Shown one piece after another: positions 1-7,422 of a DNA stretch of 64,000 bases (position 1 is the stretch's first letter; each line of letters starts with the position of its first letter). Below the pieces are notes generated by a model. That model worked only from the letters and a program-made list of their open reading frames with translations. It had not been told where the DNA came from and ran no database searches. Source of the DNA: Anaerosacchariphilus polymeriproducens (GTDB taxonomy: Bacteria; Bacillota; Clostridia; Lachnospirales; Lachnospiraceae); NCBI RefSeq assembly GCF_003363435.1, contig NZ_QRCT01000034.1, positions 1-64,000 on the forward strand, in the 5' to 3' direction. Position numbers and translations under genes: made by a program.

Positions 1-1
1 A

Positions 2-421
2 GGCCAGCAGCCAATGATGCCGTGGCAGCAACCACCAATGCAAGAACAACCATCAATGATGCCTGAACCAACACCGACAATGCCGTGGCAGACACCAATG
101 ATGCCGGGCCAGCAGCCTGCAATGCCAAGAACAATGATGCCAGGTCAAACGCCGAGACAGACGATGCCAGGTCAGCCAACTATGATGCCGAGAACAACAA
201 TGCCAAGGCAATCACAAACAATGCCGAGACGTACGCAAGCGCCGTCCCCTATGTATTGTAATGGACATATTCATGTAATTGAAAGAGGAGATACACTCTA
301 TAATATTGGTAAAAAATATGGAGTAACGGTTGCAGATTTAATGTATTATAATCCTTATGTTGATATTTATAATTTACAAATTGGTGATGAACTCTGTATA
401 CCAACAAAAACGTATCAGTAA
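2..421 (+). CDS. Met/Pro/Gln-rich LysM-domain protein (5' end outside window)
   Basis: The reading frame is open to the left window edge, so the true start lies upstream. The first ~80 visible residues are low complexity, built from degenerate units such as MMPGQ, TMPRQ and AMPRT. The last ~50 residues are a LysM domain (IERGDTLYNIGKKYGVT, ending GDELCIP) that is expected to bind peptidoglycan or a related glycan. LysM after a low-complexity region is seen in spore coat, cortex-associated and cell wall proteins; a spore or surface role is an inference. No catalytic domain is visible in the part present. Confidence 0.75.
   Translation, partial: GQQPMMPWQQPPMQEQPSMMPEPTPTMPWQTPMMPGQQPAMPRTMMPGQTPRQTMPGQPTMMPRTTMPRQSQTMPRRTQAPSPMYCNGHIHVIERGDTLYNIGKKYGVTVADLMYYNPYVDIYNLQIGDELCIPTKTYQ
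14..245 (+). repeat. Degenerate Met-Pro-Gln coding repeat
   Basis: The DNA repeats short units around atgatgcc and caatgcc with variable spacing, encoding MMPGQ/MPRQ/MPRT-type pentapeptides. The repeat is imperfect and in frame. It is a candidate for copy number variation by slippage. Confidence 0.6.
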
Positions 422-457
422 TTTCATAAAATTTATAGAAATTTAAGTACGGTTTCA

Positions 458-486
458 TTGACAAAGATTATTGAAAAAACTATAAT
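458..486 (+). promoter_or_regulatory. Sigma-A-type promoter for the rhomboid-like gene
   Basis: TTGACA at 458-463 and TATAAT at 481-486 are separated by exactly 17 bases. Both boxes match consensus. The start codon follows at 517. Confidence 0.8.
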
Positions 487-516
487 GAAGAAAGCATTTG
501 AAAGGATACGGTTAAT

Positions 517-1341
517 ATGAATTTAAACAAATTAGAACGTAAATTTGGGAAATATGCAATTCCAAATTTGTCTTTATGGATTATAGTATGCTATTTGATT
601 GGTTATTTATTGCAAATTACATTGCCAGAAATTTTTAATTATATGTTGCTTGAACCATATGAGATATTTCATCATGGTCAGATTTGGAGAGTTATAACTT
701 GGTTGTTCATGCCCCCAGAGTCTTTGGGTTTATTTACTATAATTATGCTGTTTTTTTATTATTCTATAGGAAACAGTTTAGAGCGGACGTGGGGAACATT
801 TCGTTACAATTTATTTATTTTCTCTGGAATCGTTGCGACTATTATTGCTGTTATTATTTTATATTTCGTAACCGGACAGATTAGAGGATTTGGTTTTTTA
901 GTTTCAACGGTTTTTATTAATCAATCTATTCTGCTGGCTTATGCGGCAACTTTTCCCAATATGCAGATTTTATTATATTTTGTAATTCCAATTAAGATCA
1001 AATGGCTGGGTTATGCATATGTTGCAATAGTAGTATATCAGTTTCTTGGTGCAGGCTATATTCAAAAAGTTATTATTGTTGCATCTTTGCTTAATGTTAT
1101 TGTATTCTTTCTGCTTACCAGAAATTACAGACGGATTTCTCCGAAAGAAATTCATCGAAAACAAAAATTTAAAAAACAGTCTTTAGATTCACAAAAAACT
1201 ACAAAGCATAAATGTGCAGTATGTGGGCGTACAGAAAAAGATGGCGATGATTTAGTATTTCGTTATTGTTCAAAATGTGATGGTAATTACGAATATTGTC
1301 AAGATCATTTATTTACACATGAACATGTAAAAAAGAAATAA
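517..1341 (+). CDS. Rhomboid-like multi-pass membrane protein with C-terminal zinc ribbon
   Basis: 274 aa. About six hydrophobic segments between residues 15 and 205 resemble the rhomboid fold, including the early amphipathic stretch with HHGQIWRVITWLF that is typical of rhomboids. The catalytic GxSG serine motif and the paired histidine are not visible, so it is probably a pseudoprotease, as derlins are. The C-terminal ~45 residues hold CxxC, CxxC and a CxxH-containing segment (CAVCGR, CSKC, CQDHLFTH), a likely zinc-binding ribbon facing the cytoplasm. It has its own consensus promoter. The function is unknown. Confidence 0.7.
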   Translation: MNLNKLERKFGKYAIPNLSLWIIVCYLIGYLLQITLPEIFNYMLLEPYEIFHHGQIWRVITWLFMPPESLGLFTIIMLFFYYSIGNSLERTWGTFRYNLFIFSGIVATIIAVIILYFVTGQIRGFGFLVSTVFINQSILLAYAATFPNMQILLYFVIPIKIKWLGYAYVAIVVYQFLGAGYIQKVIIVASLLNVIVFFLLTRNYRRISPKEIHRKQKFKKQSLDSQKTTKHKCAVCGRTEKDGDDLVFRYCSKCDGNYEYCQDHLFTHEHVKKK

Positions 1342-1363
1342 AATTAAATAGATGTAAAAAATT

Positions 1364-1429
1364 AATATGCTCCCCTTGTGGTAAATAATTTGTAGAAAAA
1401 TGTTTGCTGCAATGAGGAGTATATTTTTT
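1364..1429 (+). terminator. Long-loop inverted repeat followed by T-run
   Basis: AATATGCTCC (1364-1373) pairs with GGAGTATATT (1416-1425) over 10 bp with one G-U pair; six T residues follow directly. The loop is ~42 nt, long for a plain terminator, so a small structured RNA is possible. It would end the rhomboid-like transcript. Confidence 0.5.
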
Positions 1430-1547
1430 CGAAAAAAAAGCAAAATTATTATTTATACCTACTTAAACAAAATATAATTGTATAATTTGTTTAAAGTGTC
1501 AAAAGTGCCTTAATAGAAAATAAATTATAGTATATAGTTGAAAAATA

Positions 1548-1576
1548 TTGAATTTTCAGTTATACTTAGTTAAAAT
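1548..1576 (+). promoter_or_regulatory. Promoter upstream of cheY
   Basis: TTGAAT (1548-1553) and TAAAAT (1571-1576) with a 17-base spacer. The remaining ~270 bases between the rhomboid-like gene and cheY are very AT-rich; apart from the hairpin at 1364 nothing else was recognised. No clear sigma-28 element was seen. Confidence 0.55.
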
Positions 1577-1637
1577 ATTTAATAATAAGACTATATGACC
1601 AATGTAGTGAAAAATATTATTAATGGGAGAGAAGGAT

Positions 1638-2000
1638 ATGGCAAAAAAAATATTAATATGTGATGATGCAGCTTTTATGCGAATGATGATCAAAGATATC
1701 TTAGCCAAGAATGGATATGAAGTTGCTGGTGAAGCTGAAAATGGAGCTATTGCAGTTAATAAGTATGCAGAATTAAAACCAGATTTGGTATTAATGGATA
1801 TTACTATGCCTGAAATGGATGGAATTCAAGCTTTGAAAAAAATCAAAGAAGCAGATTCCGCAGCTACTGTAATTATGTGTTCTGCAATGGGACAGCAGGC
1901 AATGGTAATTGAAGCAATACAATCAGGTGCAAAAGATTTCATAGTAAAACCATTTCAGGCAGATCGTGTAGTTGAAGCAGTAAAGAAAGTATTGGGATAA
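1638..2000 (+). CDS. cheY: Chemotaxis response regulator CheY
   Basis: 120 aa, exactly one receiver domain. Conserved residues are all present: acidic pair D9/D10, phospho-acceptor D54 (VLMDITMPEMDG), S82 in the switch position and K104 (FIVKPF). An in-frame ATG at 1623 was rejected because the SD (gggagagaagg) lies between it and the ATG at 1638. CheY-P binds the flagellar switch. It sits directly upstream of cheC, whose product dephosphorylates CheY-P, so the two form a matched signal and off-switch pair. Without an output domain, other receiver roles (for example sporulation) are less likely. Confidence 0.88.
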   Translation: MAKKILICDDAAFMRMMIKDILAKNGYEVAGEAENGAIAVNKYAELKPDLVLMDITMPEMDGIQALKKIKEADSAATVIMCSAMGQQAMVIEAIQSGAKDFIVKPFQADRVVEAVKKVLG

Positions 2001-2048
2001 CCAGTAGATTCTAAAACAAAAAACTACGATTGGAGGTCCCCTTATTAT

Positions 2049-2672
2049 ATGGACAAAAACAAATATGATAAATTAGATATATATAAATTAGACGTATTGC
2101 AGGAAGTTGGTAATATTGGAGCAGGAAATGCTGCAACTGCTCTATCGAAAATGTTAAACGCCAAGATAAATGTAACAATACCGAATGTTAGAGTTCTGGA
2201 TTTTGAAGAGATTTCAGATGCTCTTGGAGGAAGTAACATTATTGCGATAGGTGTGAGTATAGACTTAATCGATGAGATGCATGGAAGATTATTACAAATT
2301 TTTCAAAAATCTTTTGTAGAAAAGATATTAAATAATTTTTATCATAAACAAGTAGAAGATTTGAAAAATTTAGATGAAATGGACCAGTCAGTTATATCTG
2401 AAGTTGGAAATATTACGACAGCAGCATATGCAAATGCGCTATCAGTTCTATCTGGAATGAGAATTAATATTACACCACCTAAGCAGTATACCGATGAAGT
2501 AGGTAAATTGTTGCATATTCCTTCTGCAGAAATTGATGAATATGGTGGAAGTGTTTTATTTATTGATGTAAATTTTTCTATAGAAGAGCAAGAATTTAAA
2601 AGTAATATGATTTTAGAATTAGATCTAAAATCATTGACGTACTTGTTTAACAATTTAGGCGTCCCTCATTAG
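2049..2672 (+). CDS. cheC: CheY-P phosphatase CheC
   Basis: 207 aa with two copies of the CheC active-site signature [DS]-x3-E-x2-N followed by a conserved proline: D15, E19, N22, P45 and S114, E118, N121, P143. Both halves keep the catalytic Glu and Asn, so both sites may work. In Bacillus CheC dephosphorylates CheY-P and partners with CheD; no cheD is next to it here. SD ggaggt lies 8-12 bases before the ATG. It follows cheY by 48 bp and is probably cotranscribed. Confidence 0.88.
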   Translation: MDKNKYDKLDIYKLDVLQEVGNIGAGNAATALSKMLNAKINVTIPNVRVLDFEEISDALGGSNIIAIGVSIDLIDEMHGRLLQIFQKSFVEKILNNFYHKQVEDLKNLDEMDQSVISEVGNITTAAYANALSVLSGMRINITPPKQYTDEVGKLLHIPSAEIDEYGGSVLFIDVNFSIEEQEFKSNMILELDLKSLTYLFNNLGVPH

Positions 2673-2721
2673 AAGCAATTAATTGGACGTGCCTGATTTG
2701 TGTTTACGGAGGATGAAATTT

Positions 2722-3111
2722 ATGTATGAGATGAAAGAAGAATATTTGATTGGAATTGAACAAATTGATAAAGAACATGAGAAACTTTTTGAAATTGCAG
2801 AAAAGGTTTATCAATTGCTCCAAGATAAATTTATTCCAGATAAATATGATAATATCAGACAGGTATTAATTGAATTAAGAGAATATACAATCATGCATTT
2901 TGAGCATGAAGAAGAATATATGAAAAGTATTCAATATAAAAGAATGTTTACACAAAAAGTAGAACATGATGCGTTTCGAAAAAAAATTGAAGATCTAGAA
3001 TTTGAAAAGCTGGATGAAAAGCAGGAAGAAATGATAAAAGAAATTTTAGAATTTTTAACGAATTGGTTGGTACATCATATACTTGAAACAGATAAACTCA
3101 TTGGACAATAA
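2722..3111 (+). CDS. Bacteriohemerythrin, one iron ligand replaced
   Basis: 129 aa, single hemerythrin domain (non-heme di-iron O2 binder). Start chosen at 2722, nine bases after GGAGG (2708-2712). Ligand pattern: H19, HxxxE at 59-63, H82, and H119 with D124 in HHILETD. The first His of the usual HxxxH pair is Gln78 here (TQKVEHDAF), so six of the seven usual ligands remain. It lies 49 bp after cheC and likely belongs to the same unit, which fits an oxygen-sensing or oxygen-delivery role linked to taxis in an anaerobe. Whether Q78 still allows di-iron assembly is unknown. Confidence 0.85.
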   Translation: MYEMKEEYLIGIEQIDKEHEKLFEIAEKVYQLLQDKFIPDKYDNIRQVLIELREYTIMHFEHEEEYMKSIQYKRMFTQKVEHDAFRKKIEDLEFEKLDEKQEEMIKEILEFLTNWLVHHILETDKLIGQ

Positions 3112-3130
3112 CAATGAGTTTTTCTTTTTT
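3095..3130 (+). terminator. Intrinsic terminator after hemerythrin
   Basis: AACTCATTG (3095-3103) pairs with CAATGAGTT (3112-3120), followed by a T-rich run. The left arm lies inside the last codons of the hemerythrin gene. Confidence 0.85.
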
Positions 3131-3211
3131 GCTTTTCTTTCTTTCAGGAGTAGTATATAATGGAAAAAGTAAAATAAATTGATAGAAAGAATTAAATAAG
3201 AGAGGTTACTT

Positions 3212-4036
3212 ATGAGCATATTAGAAATTTTTAAAGCTGTATTATTTGGAATTGTAGAGGGAATAACTGAATGGCTTCCAATCAGCAGTACGGGACATAT
3301 GATACTTTTAGATGAATTTATTAAGCTAAAAGAATCAAAAGAGTTTATAGAAATGTTTTTGGTTGTGATTCAATTGGGGGCGATCATGGCAGTTGTTATT
3401 TTATTTTGGAACAAACTTTTTCCTTTTTCGTTCAAAGAGAAAGTCAAAGTAAAGACGGATATTTTCGTGATGTGGTTCAAGGTTTTGGTTGCAGTAATAC
3501 CGGGTGCTATTGTTGGAATTTTGTTTGATGACGAATTGAATGATTTATTTTATAATTATAAAGTAGTATCTACTGCATTAATTGTATTTGGTATACTATT
3601 TTTAATTATTGAAAATAAAAATAAGAATCAGAAGCCTCAAATTAGTACTATTGCAGAAATTACATATAAAACAGCCGCAATAATAGGTGTCTTTCAGTTA
3701 ATTGCAGCAATTTTCCCCGGCACTTCAAGATCGGGAGCTACGATATTAGGTGCTCTTTTGATAGGTGTATCCAGAACTGTAGCTGCTGAATTTACTTTCT
3801 TCTTAGCAGTACCTACTATGTTTGGCGCCAGTTTGCTTAAGATATATAAATATGGAAGTGCATTTACAGGTTCACAGATTGTTATCCTACTGATAGGTAT
3901 GCTGGTAGCGTTCGTTGTATCATTAGGAGTGATTAAATTTTTAATGAGTTATATAAAGTCCCATGATTTTAAAGTTTTTGGTTGGTATCGTATAATTCTA
4001 GGAAGTTTAGTTTTATTGTTTTTTATGTTGAGATAA
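3212..4036 (+). CDS. uppP: Undecaprenyl-diphosphatase UppP (BacA)
   Basis: 274 aa, about eight membrane segments. It carries both family signatures: EGITEWLPISSTGH near the N-terminus and PGTSRSGATILGALL at ~165-180, which build the active site. The enzyme dephosphorylates undecaprenyl pyrophosphate and so recycles the lipid carrier for peptidoglycan and teichoic acid synthesis; the family confers bacitracin tolerance when overexpressed. SD agagagg precedes the ATG. It is monocistronic, bounded by terminators on both sides. A TATAAT at 3156-3161 may be its -10 but no good -35 is seen. Confidence 0.93.
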   Translation: MSILEIFKAVLFGIVEGITEWLPISSTGHMILLDEFIKLKESKEFIEMFLVVIQLGAIMAVVILFWNKLFPFSFKEKVKVKTDIFVMWFKVLVAVIPGAIVGILFDDELNDLFYNYKVVSTALIVFGILFLIIENKNKNQKPQISTIAEITYKTAAIIGVFQLIAAIFPGTSRSGATILGALLIGVSRTVAAEFTFFLAVPTMFGASLLKIYKYGSAFTGSQIVILLIGMLVAFVVSLGVIKFLMSYIKSHDFKVFGWYRIILGSLVLLFFMLR

Positions 4037-4053
4037 AAGTTGATAGAATTTTT

Positions 4054-4090
4054 AATTGAAGGTGCCAAGGTGTGGTGCCTTCAATTTTTA
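4054..4090 (+). terminator. Intrinsic terminator after uppP
   Basis: A 13-bp stem, AATTGAAGGTGCC (4054-4066) with GGTGCCTTCAATT (4074-4086), two G-U pairs, 7-nt loop, then T-run. Confidence 0.9.
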
Positions 4091-4122
4091 TTGAATTGTA
4101 AGATTAGGATGGAGAGTTTTTT

Positions 4123-4803
4123 ATGGAAAAATCAATATATGAACAACTTATATTACATGCGGAGCCTGAATACAAGGAATTTTCAAAAAGATTACTTCCT
4201 GGTGTTGATAATATTATAGGAGTACGTTTACCTGTATTGCGTAAAATTGCAAAAAAAATTGCAAAAAATAATCCGGAAGAATATTTAAAAAATGCCAGTG
4301 ATCATACATTTGAAGAAATCATGATTCAAGGAATGGTAATTGGCTATTTAGATCGAGATATTGAAGAGGTTTTAAAACATATCAGTGTGTTTTTACCTAA
4401 AATTAATAACTGGTCAGTATGTGACAGTTTTTGTACAGGCTTAAAAATTACTGAGAAATATCCTCAGCATATGTGGGTATTTTTACAGAAATTGTACCGG
4501 GACGAATCGGAGTATATTGTCAGATTCGCAGTCGTAATACTTTTACGATTTTTTATTACGGAAGAATATATTTTAAATTCCTTTAGTTTGTTTGACAGAG
4601 TAAAGCATCAAGGATATTATGTCAAAATGGCTGTTGCATGGGCAGTCTCTACATCGTTTGTAAAATTCCCTGATCTTACAAAACTTTATTTACAAAATAA
4701 TAATTTAGATGATTTTACATATAATAAATCACTTCAAAAGATATTAGAATCTCTATCGGTCAGTAAGGAAACTAAGGAGTGGATTCGCAAGATGAAGAGG
4801 TGA
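4123..4803 (+). CDS. DNA alkylation repair protein (AlkD-like HEAT repeat)
   Basis: 226 aa, the usual AlkD length. Helical HEAT-like repeats cover the whole protein, with family landmarks RLPVLRKIAKKIAK, FEEIMIQGMVIGYL and NNWSVCDSFC (the W-x-x-x-D segment that frames the DNA-binding cleft). Family members remove bulky or cationic alkylated bases such as 3- and 7-methylpurines. SD ggatgg/gagag lies upstream. It stands between the uppP terminator and the trmB promoter, with no functional partner nearby. Confidence 0.82.
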   Translation: MEKSIYEQLILHAEPEYKEFSKRLLPGVDNIIGVRLPVLRKIAKKIAKNNPEEYLKNASDHTFEEIMIQGMVIGYLDRDIEEVLKHISVFLPKINNWSVCDSFCTGLKITEKYPQHMWVFLQKLYRDESEYIVRFAVVILLRFFITEEYILNSFSLFDRVKHQGYYVKMAVAWAVSTSFVKFPDLTKLYLQNNNLDDFTYNKSLQKILESLSVSKETKEWIRKMKR

Positions 4804-4831
4804 AAATATAGGAAAGAGAAATTGTTTCTCA

Positions 4832-4860
4832 TTGACAATTCGCAAAAAAAGGTGTATAGT
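4832..4860 (+). promoter_or_regulatory. Consensus promoter for trmB-lysA
   Basis: TTGACA (4832-4837) and TATAGT (4855-4860), 17-base spacer. The longer possible frame of the following gene would begin with the TTG of this -35 box, which rules that start out. Confidence 0.85.
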
Positions 4861-4894
4861 GTTCCTGAATAGTACTACTAAATGGAGAGCGATT

Positions 4895-5608
4895 ATGGAT
4901 TATCAGATATTATCAGATAAACTGATGAATTTTGGGATGACAAGACAAGAAACTACGGTTTATTTTTGTCTGTTGAACAATACTCAGATGACAGGATATG
5001 AGGTGGCGAAACAAACCGGTATTTCAAGATCTAATGCATATAATACTTTGGCCGGACTTGTAGAAAAAGGTGCTGCCTATATCATAGAAAGCAATTCTAC
5101 TACAAAATATATTGCGGTTGAAATTGAAGAGTATTGTAATAATAAGATTAGAAGTTTAAATGAGATGAAACAATACTTAGTAAAAAATATACCTAGAAGA
5201 AAAGAAGAAAATGAAGGTTATATTACAATTACCGGAAAGCAGAATATATATGATAAAATTAGAAATATGTTAGAAGGTGCGAAGAAAAGAGTTTATATTT
5301 CCATGCCTGGATTTCAGTTGGATTTATTTCATGAGCAGCTTAAATCATTAATACAAACCGGTATTAAAGTAGTTGTAATATCTGAAGAAAAATGGGACAT
5401 GCAAGGAGCTTTCATTTATTTAAATGAAAATCTGGATAATCAGATACGTGTCATTACAGATTCCAAATATGTTCTTATCGGAGAAGTCGAAGATAACGAC
5501 GGTACCTGTTTATATTCCGGACAGAAAAATTTTGTTCGAGTATTCAAAGATTATTTAAGGAATGAAATTACATTAATACAATATAAGGAGGAAAATTTAA
5601 GGAAATGA
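4895..5608 (+). CDS. TrmB-family transcriptional regulator
   Basis: 237 aa. Residues ~1-75 form a winged helix (FGMTRQETTVYFCLL, then TGYEVAKQTGISRSNAYNTL as recognition helix). The second half resembles the TrmB phospholipase-D-like effector domain (RVYISMPGFQLDLF... GIKVVVISEE). Start chosen at 4895 because transcription begins just upstream (~4867). Its stop overlaps the lysA start by 4 bp (ATGA), implying translational coupling. TrmB proteins usually sense sugars; here the partner gene suggests control of lysine or diaminopimelate supply, which is an inference. Confidence 0.8.
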   Translation: MDYQILSDKLMNFGMTRQETTVYFCLLNNTQMTGYEVAKQTGISRSNAYNTLAGLVEKGAAYIIESNSTTKYIAVEIEEYCNNKIRSLNEMKQYLVKNIPRRKEENEGYITITGKQNIYDKIRNMLEGAKKRVYISMPGFQLDLFHEQLKSLIQTGIKVVVISEEKWDMQGAFIYLNENLDNQIRVITDSKYVLIGEVEDNDGTCLYSGQKNFVRVFKDYLRNEITLIQYKEENLRK

Positions 5609-6876
5609 AGAAAGAACCATTTGTAACTTATGAGCAGCTAAAAGAAATTACCAAAAAATATCCGACACCATTTCATCTTTATGATGAGAAAGGAATTCGT
5701 GATAATGTAAAGGCTTTAAAGGATGCATTTTCCTGGAATAAAGGATTCAAAGAATATTTTGCAGTAAAAGCTACCCCTAATCCATTTTTGATCAATATTT
5801 TAAAAGAATATGGATGTGGCTGTGATTGTTCTTCATTAACAGAACTTATGCTGGCTAATGCTTTAGATTTTGCAGGAAATGATATTATGTTTTCATCAAA
5901 TGCAACGCCGGCAAATGAATTTAAATATGCTGATGAAATTGGAGCAATTATTAACTTAGATGATTTTACTCATATAGATTTTTTGGAAAAAACGATTGGT
6001 AGAATTCCAGAAACTATCAGTTGTCGTTATAATCCGGGTGGATTGTTTAAAATCAGTAACAGTATTATGGATAATCCGGGAGATGCTAAGTATGGATTTA
6101 CAACCGAACAGCTCTTTGAAGGATTTAGAGTTTTGAAAGAAAAAGGTGCAAAGAATTTTGGAATTCATGCCTTTTTAGCAAGTAATACTGTGACCAATGA
6201 ATACTATCCGACCTTAGCTAAAACTTTATTTGAAACAGCAGTAAAATTAAAAGAAGAAACAGGTGCGGACATTAAATTTATAAATCTTTCCGGAGGTATT
6301 GGCATTCCTTATAAACCAGATGAAGAGCCAAATGATATTAAGGTAATTGGAGAAGGCGTTAGAAAAGTATATGAAGAAGTTCTCGTTCCTGCCGGAATGG
6401 GAGATGTAGCATTATATACTGAGTTGGGCCGTTTTATGATGGGGCCTTATGGATGTTTAGTTACAACTGCAATTCATCAGAAGCATACACATAAAGAATA
6501 CATAGGTTGTGATGCTTGTGCAGTGAATCTGATGAGACCGGCAATGTATGGTGCATATCATCATATTACGGTAATGGGAAAAGATAATGAAATTTTGACG
6601 AATACTTATGATATTACAGGTTCTCTTTGTGAAAACAATGATAAGTTTGCAGTTGACAGAAGATTACCTAAAATAGATATTGGCGATTTATTGGTCATAC
6701 ATGATACCGGCGCACATGGGTTTGCTATGGGTTATAATTATAATGGCAAATTGAAATCAGCTGAAATTTTATTAAAAGAAGATGGTTCTACCCAATTGAT
6801 CCGCCGACCTGAAACTCCAGAAGATTATTTTGCGACATTCGATTGTTTTGATATTTTAGATAAGATGAAATTTTAA
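5605..6876 (+). CDS. lysA: Diaminopimelate decarboxylase family protein
   Basis: 423 aa, fold type III PLP enzyme (alanine racemase-like barrel plus C-terminal beta domain). The PLP lysine is in YFAVKATPNP at ~48-57; GGIGIPY near residue 230 fits the phosphate-binding Gly-rich loop, and the C-terminal half has GCDACAVNLMRPAMYGAYH, matching the substrate-binding region with the cysteine from the second subunit. LysA converts meso-diaminopimelate to L-lysine. Ornithine/arginine or carboxynorspermidine decarboxylases share the fold, so substrate is not certain. Translationally coupled to the TrmB gene. Confidence 0.78.
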   Translation: MKKEPFVTYEQLKEITKKYPTPFHLYDEKGIRDNVKALKDAFSWNKGFKEYFAVKATPNPFLINILKEYGCGCDCSSLTELMLANALDFAGNDIMFSSNATPANEFKYADEIGAIINLDDFTHIDFLEKTIGRIPETISCRYNPGGLFKISNSIMDNPGDAKYGFTTEQLFEGFRVLKEKGAKNFGIHAFLASNTVTNEYYPTLAKTLFETAVKLKEETGADIKFINLSGGIGIPYKPDEEPNDIKVIGEGVRKVYEEVLVPAGMGDVALYTELGRFMMGPYGCLVTTAIHQKHTHKEYIGCDACAVNLMRPAMYGAYHHITVMGKDNEILTNTYDITGSLCENNDKFAVDRRLPKIDIGDLLVIHDTGAHGFAMGYNYNGKLKSAEILLKEDGSTQLIRRPETPEDYFATFDCFDILDKMKF

Positions 6877-6881
6877 TTTTC

Positions 6882-6925
6882 AAAAGACGTAATTATTTTC
6901 TTGAAAATATTGCGTCTTTTTTCTT
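6882..6925 (+). terminator. Intrinsic terminator after lysA
   Basis: AAAAGACGTAAT (6882-6893) pairs with ATTGCGTCTTTT (6909-6920, G-U included), followed by T residues. Confidence 0.85.
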
Positions 6926-7021
6926 AATAAATATTGTTATTCATGTAAAAAGTTTTCTTAATAAATCGGGAAGAGACTTCAAAAATGGGTAGAAAAATAG
7001 TCATAATACAAAAATTAGGGA

Positions 7022-7050
7022 TTGACAAGTTTGATAAGAGATGGTAATAT
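7022..7050 (+). promoter_or_regulatory. Promoter for tRNA-Leu
   Basis: TTGACA (7022-7027) and TAATAT (7045-7050), 17-base spacer, ~30 bases before the tRNA. Confidence 0.75.
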
Positions 7051-7081
7051 ATTTTTTGTCGTTAAGAAAAAATGCATAAAA

Positions 7082-7164
7082 GCGGATGTGGCGGAATGGC
7101 AGACGCATCAGACTCAAAATCTGACGGGGGTGACCTCGTGAGGGTTCAAGTCCCTCCATCCGCA
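7082..7164 (+). tRNA. tRNA-Leu (anticodon CAA)
   Basis: Acceptor GCGGATG (7082-7088) pairs with CATCCGC (7157-7163), with discriminator A at 7164. Anticodon arm TCAGA-CTCAAAA-TCTGA gives anticodon CAA. The variable arm is long (class II, as in Leu tRNAs) and the T arm is GAGGG-TTCAAGT-CCCTC. CCA is not encoded. It decodes UUG. It has its own promoter and terminator. Confidence 0.96.
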
Positions 7165-7170
7165 TTAGTG

Positions 7171-7217
7171 AGCTTCAAATTCTTATTTTTATAAGGGTTT
7201 GAAGCCTTTTTCTTTTT
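7171..7217 (+). terminator. Intrinsic terminator after tRNA-Leu
   Basis: GCTTCAAA (7172-7179) pairs with TTTGAAGC (7198-7205), extended inward by six more pairs with G-U, then a long T-rich run. Confidence 0.9.
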
Positions 7218-7355
7218 GTAAATTTGATGTGCTTGATGCAAATTTTTAACCAATTTTGTTTTGTAAGATTATCGAATATGTACCGAGTTATCTTGAAGTT
7301 TCAAATATAGAGTAGTAGTAAAGTCGATAATAAAATAAAAAAATATCAAAAAAAG

Positions 7356-7389
7356 GTTTACAAATAATGAAATTATTGTAAACTATAAT
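7356..7389 (+). promoter_or_regulatory. Palindrome and -10 box upstream of the xylanase gene
   Basis: GTTTACA (7356-7362) and TGTAAAC (7377-7383) are the ends of an inverted repeat whose inner arms (ATAAT/ATTAT) also pair. TATAAT follows at 7384-7389. TTTACA could be a -35 but the spacer to TATAAT would be 21; TAAACT at 7379-7384 would give 16. The palindrome is a plausible operator. The rest of 7218-7422 is AT-rich without recognisable genes. Confidence 0.45.
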
Positions 7390-7422
7390 TACGCTTAAAA
7401 TATTCTAAAAGGAGGAAATAAG

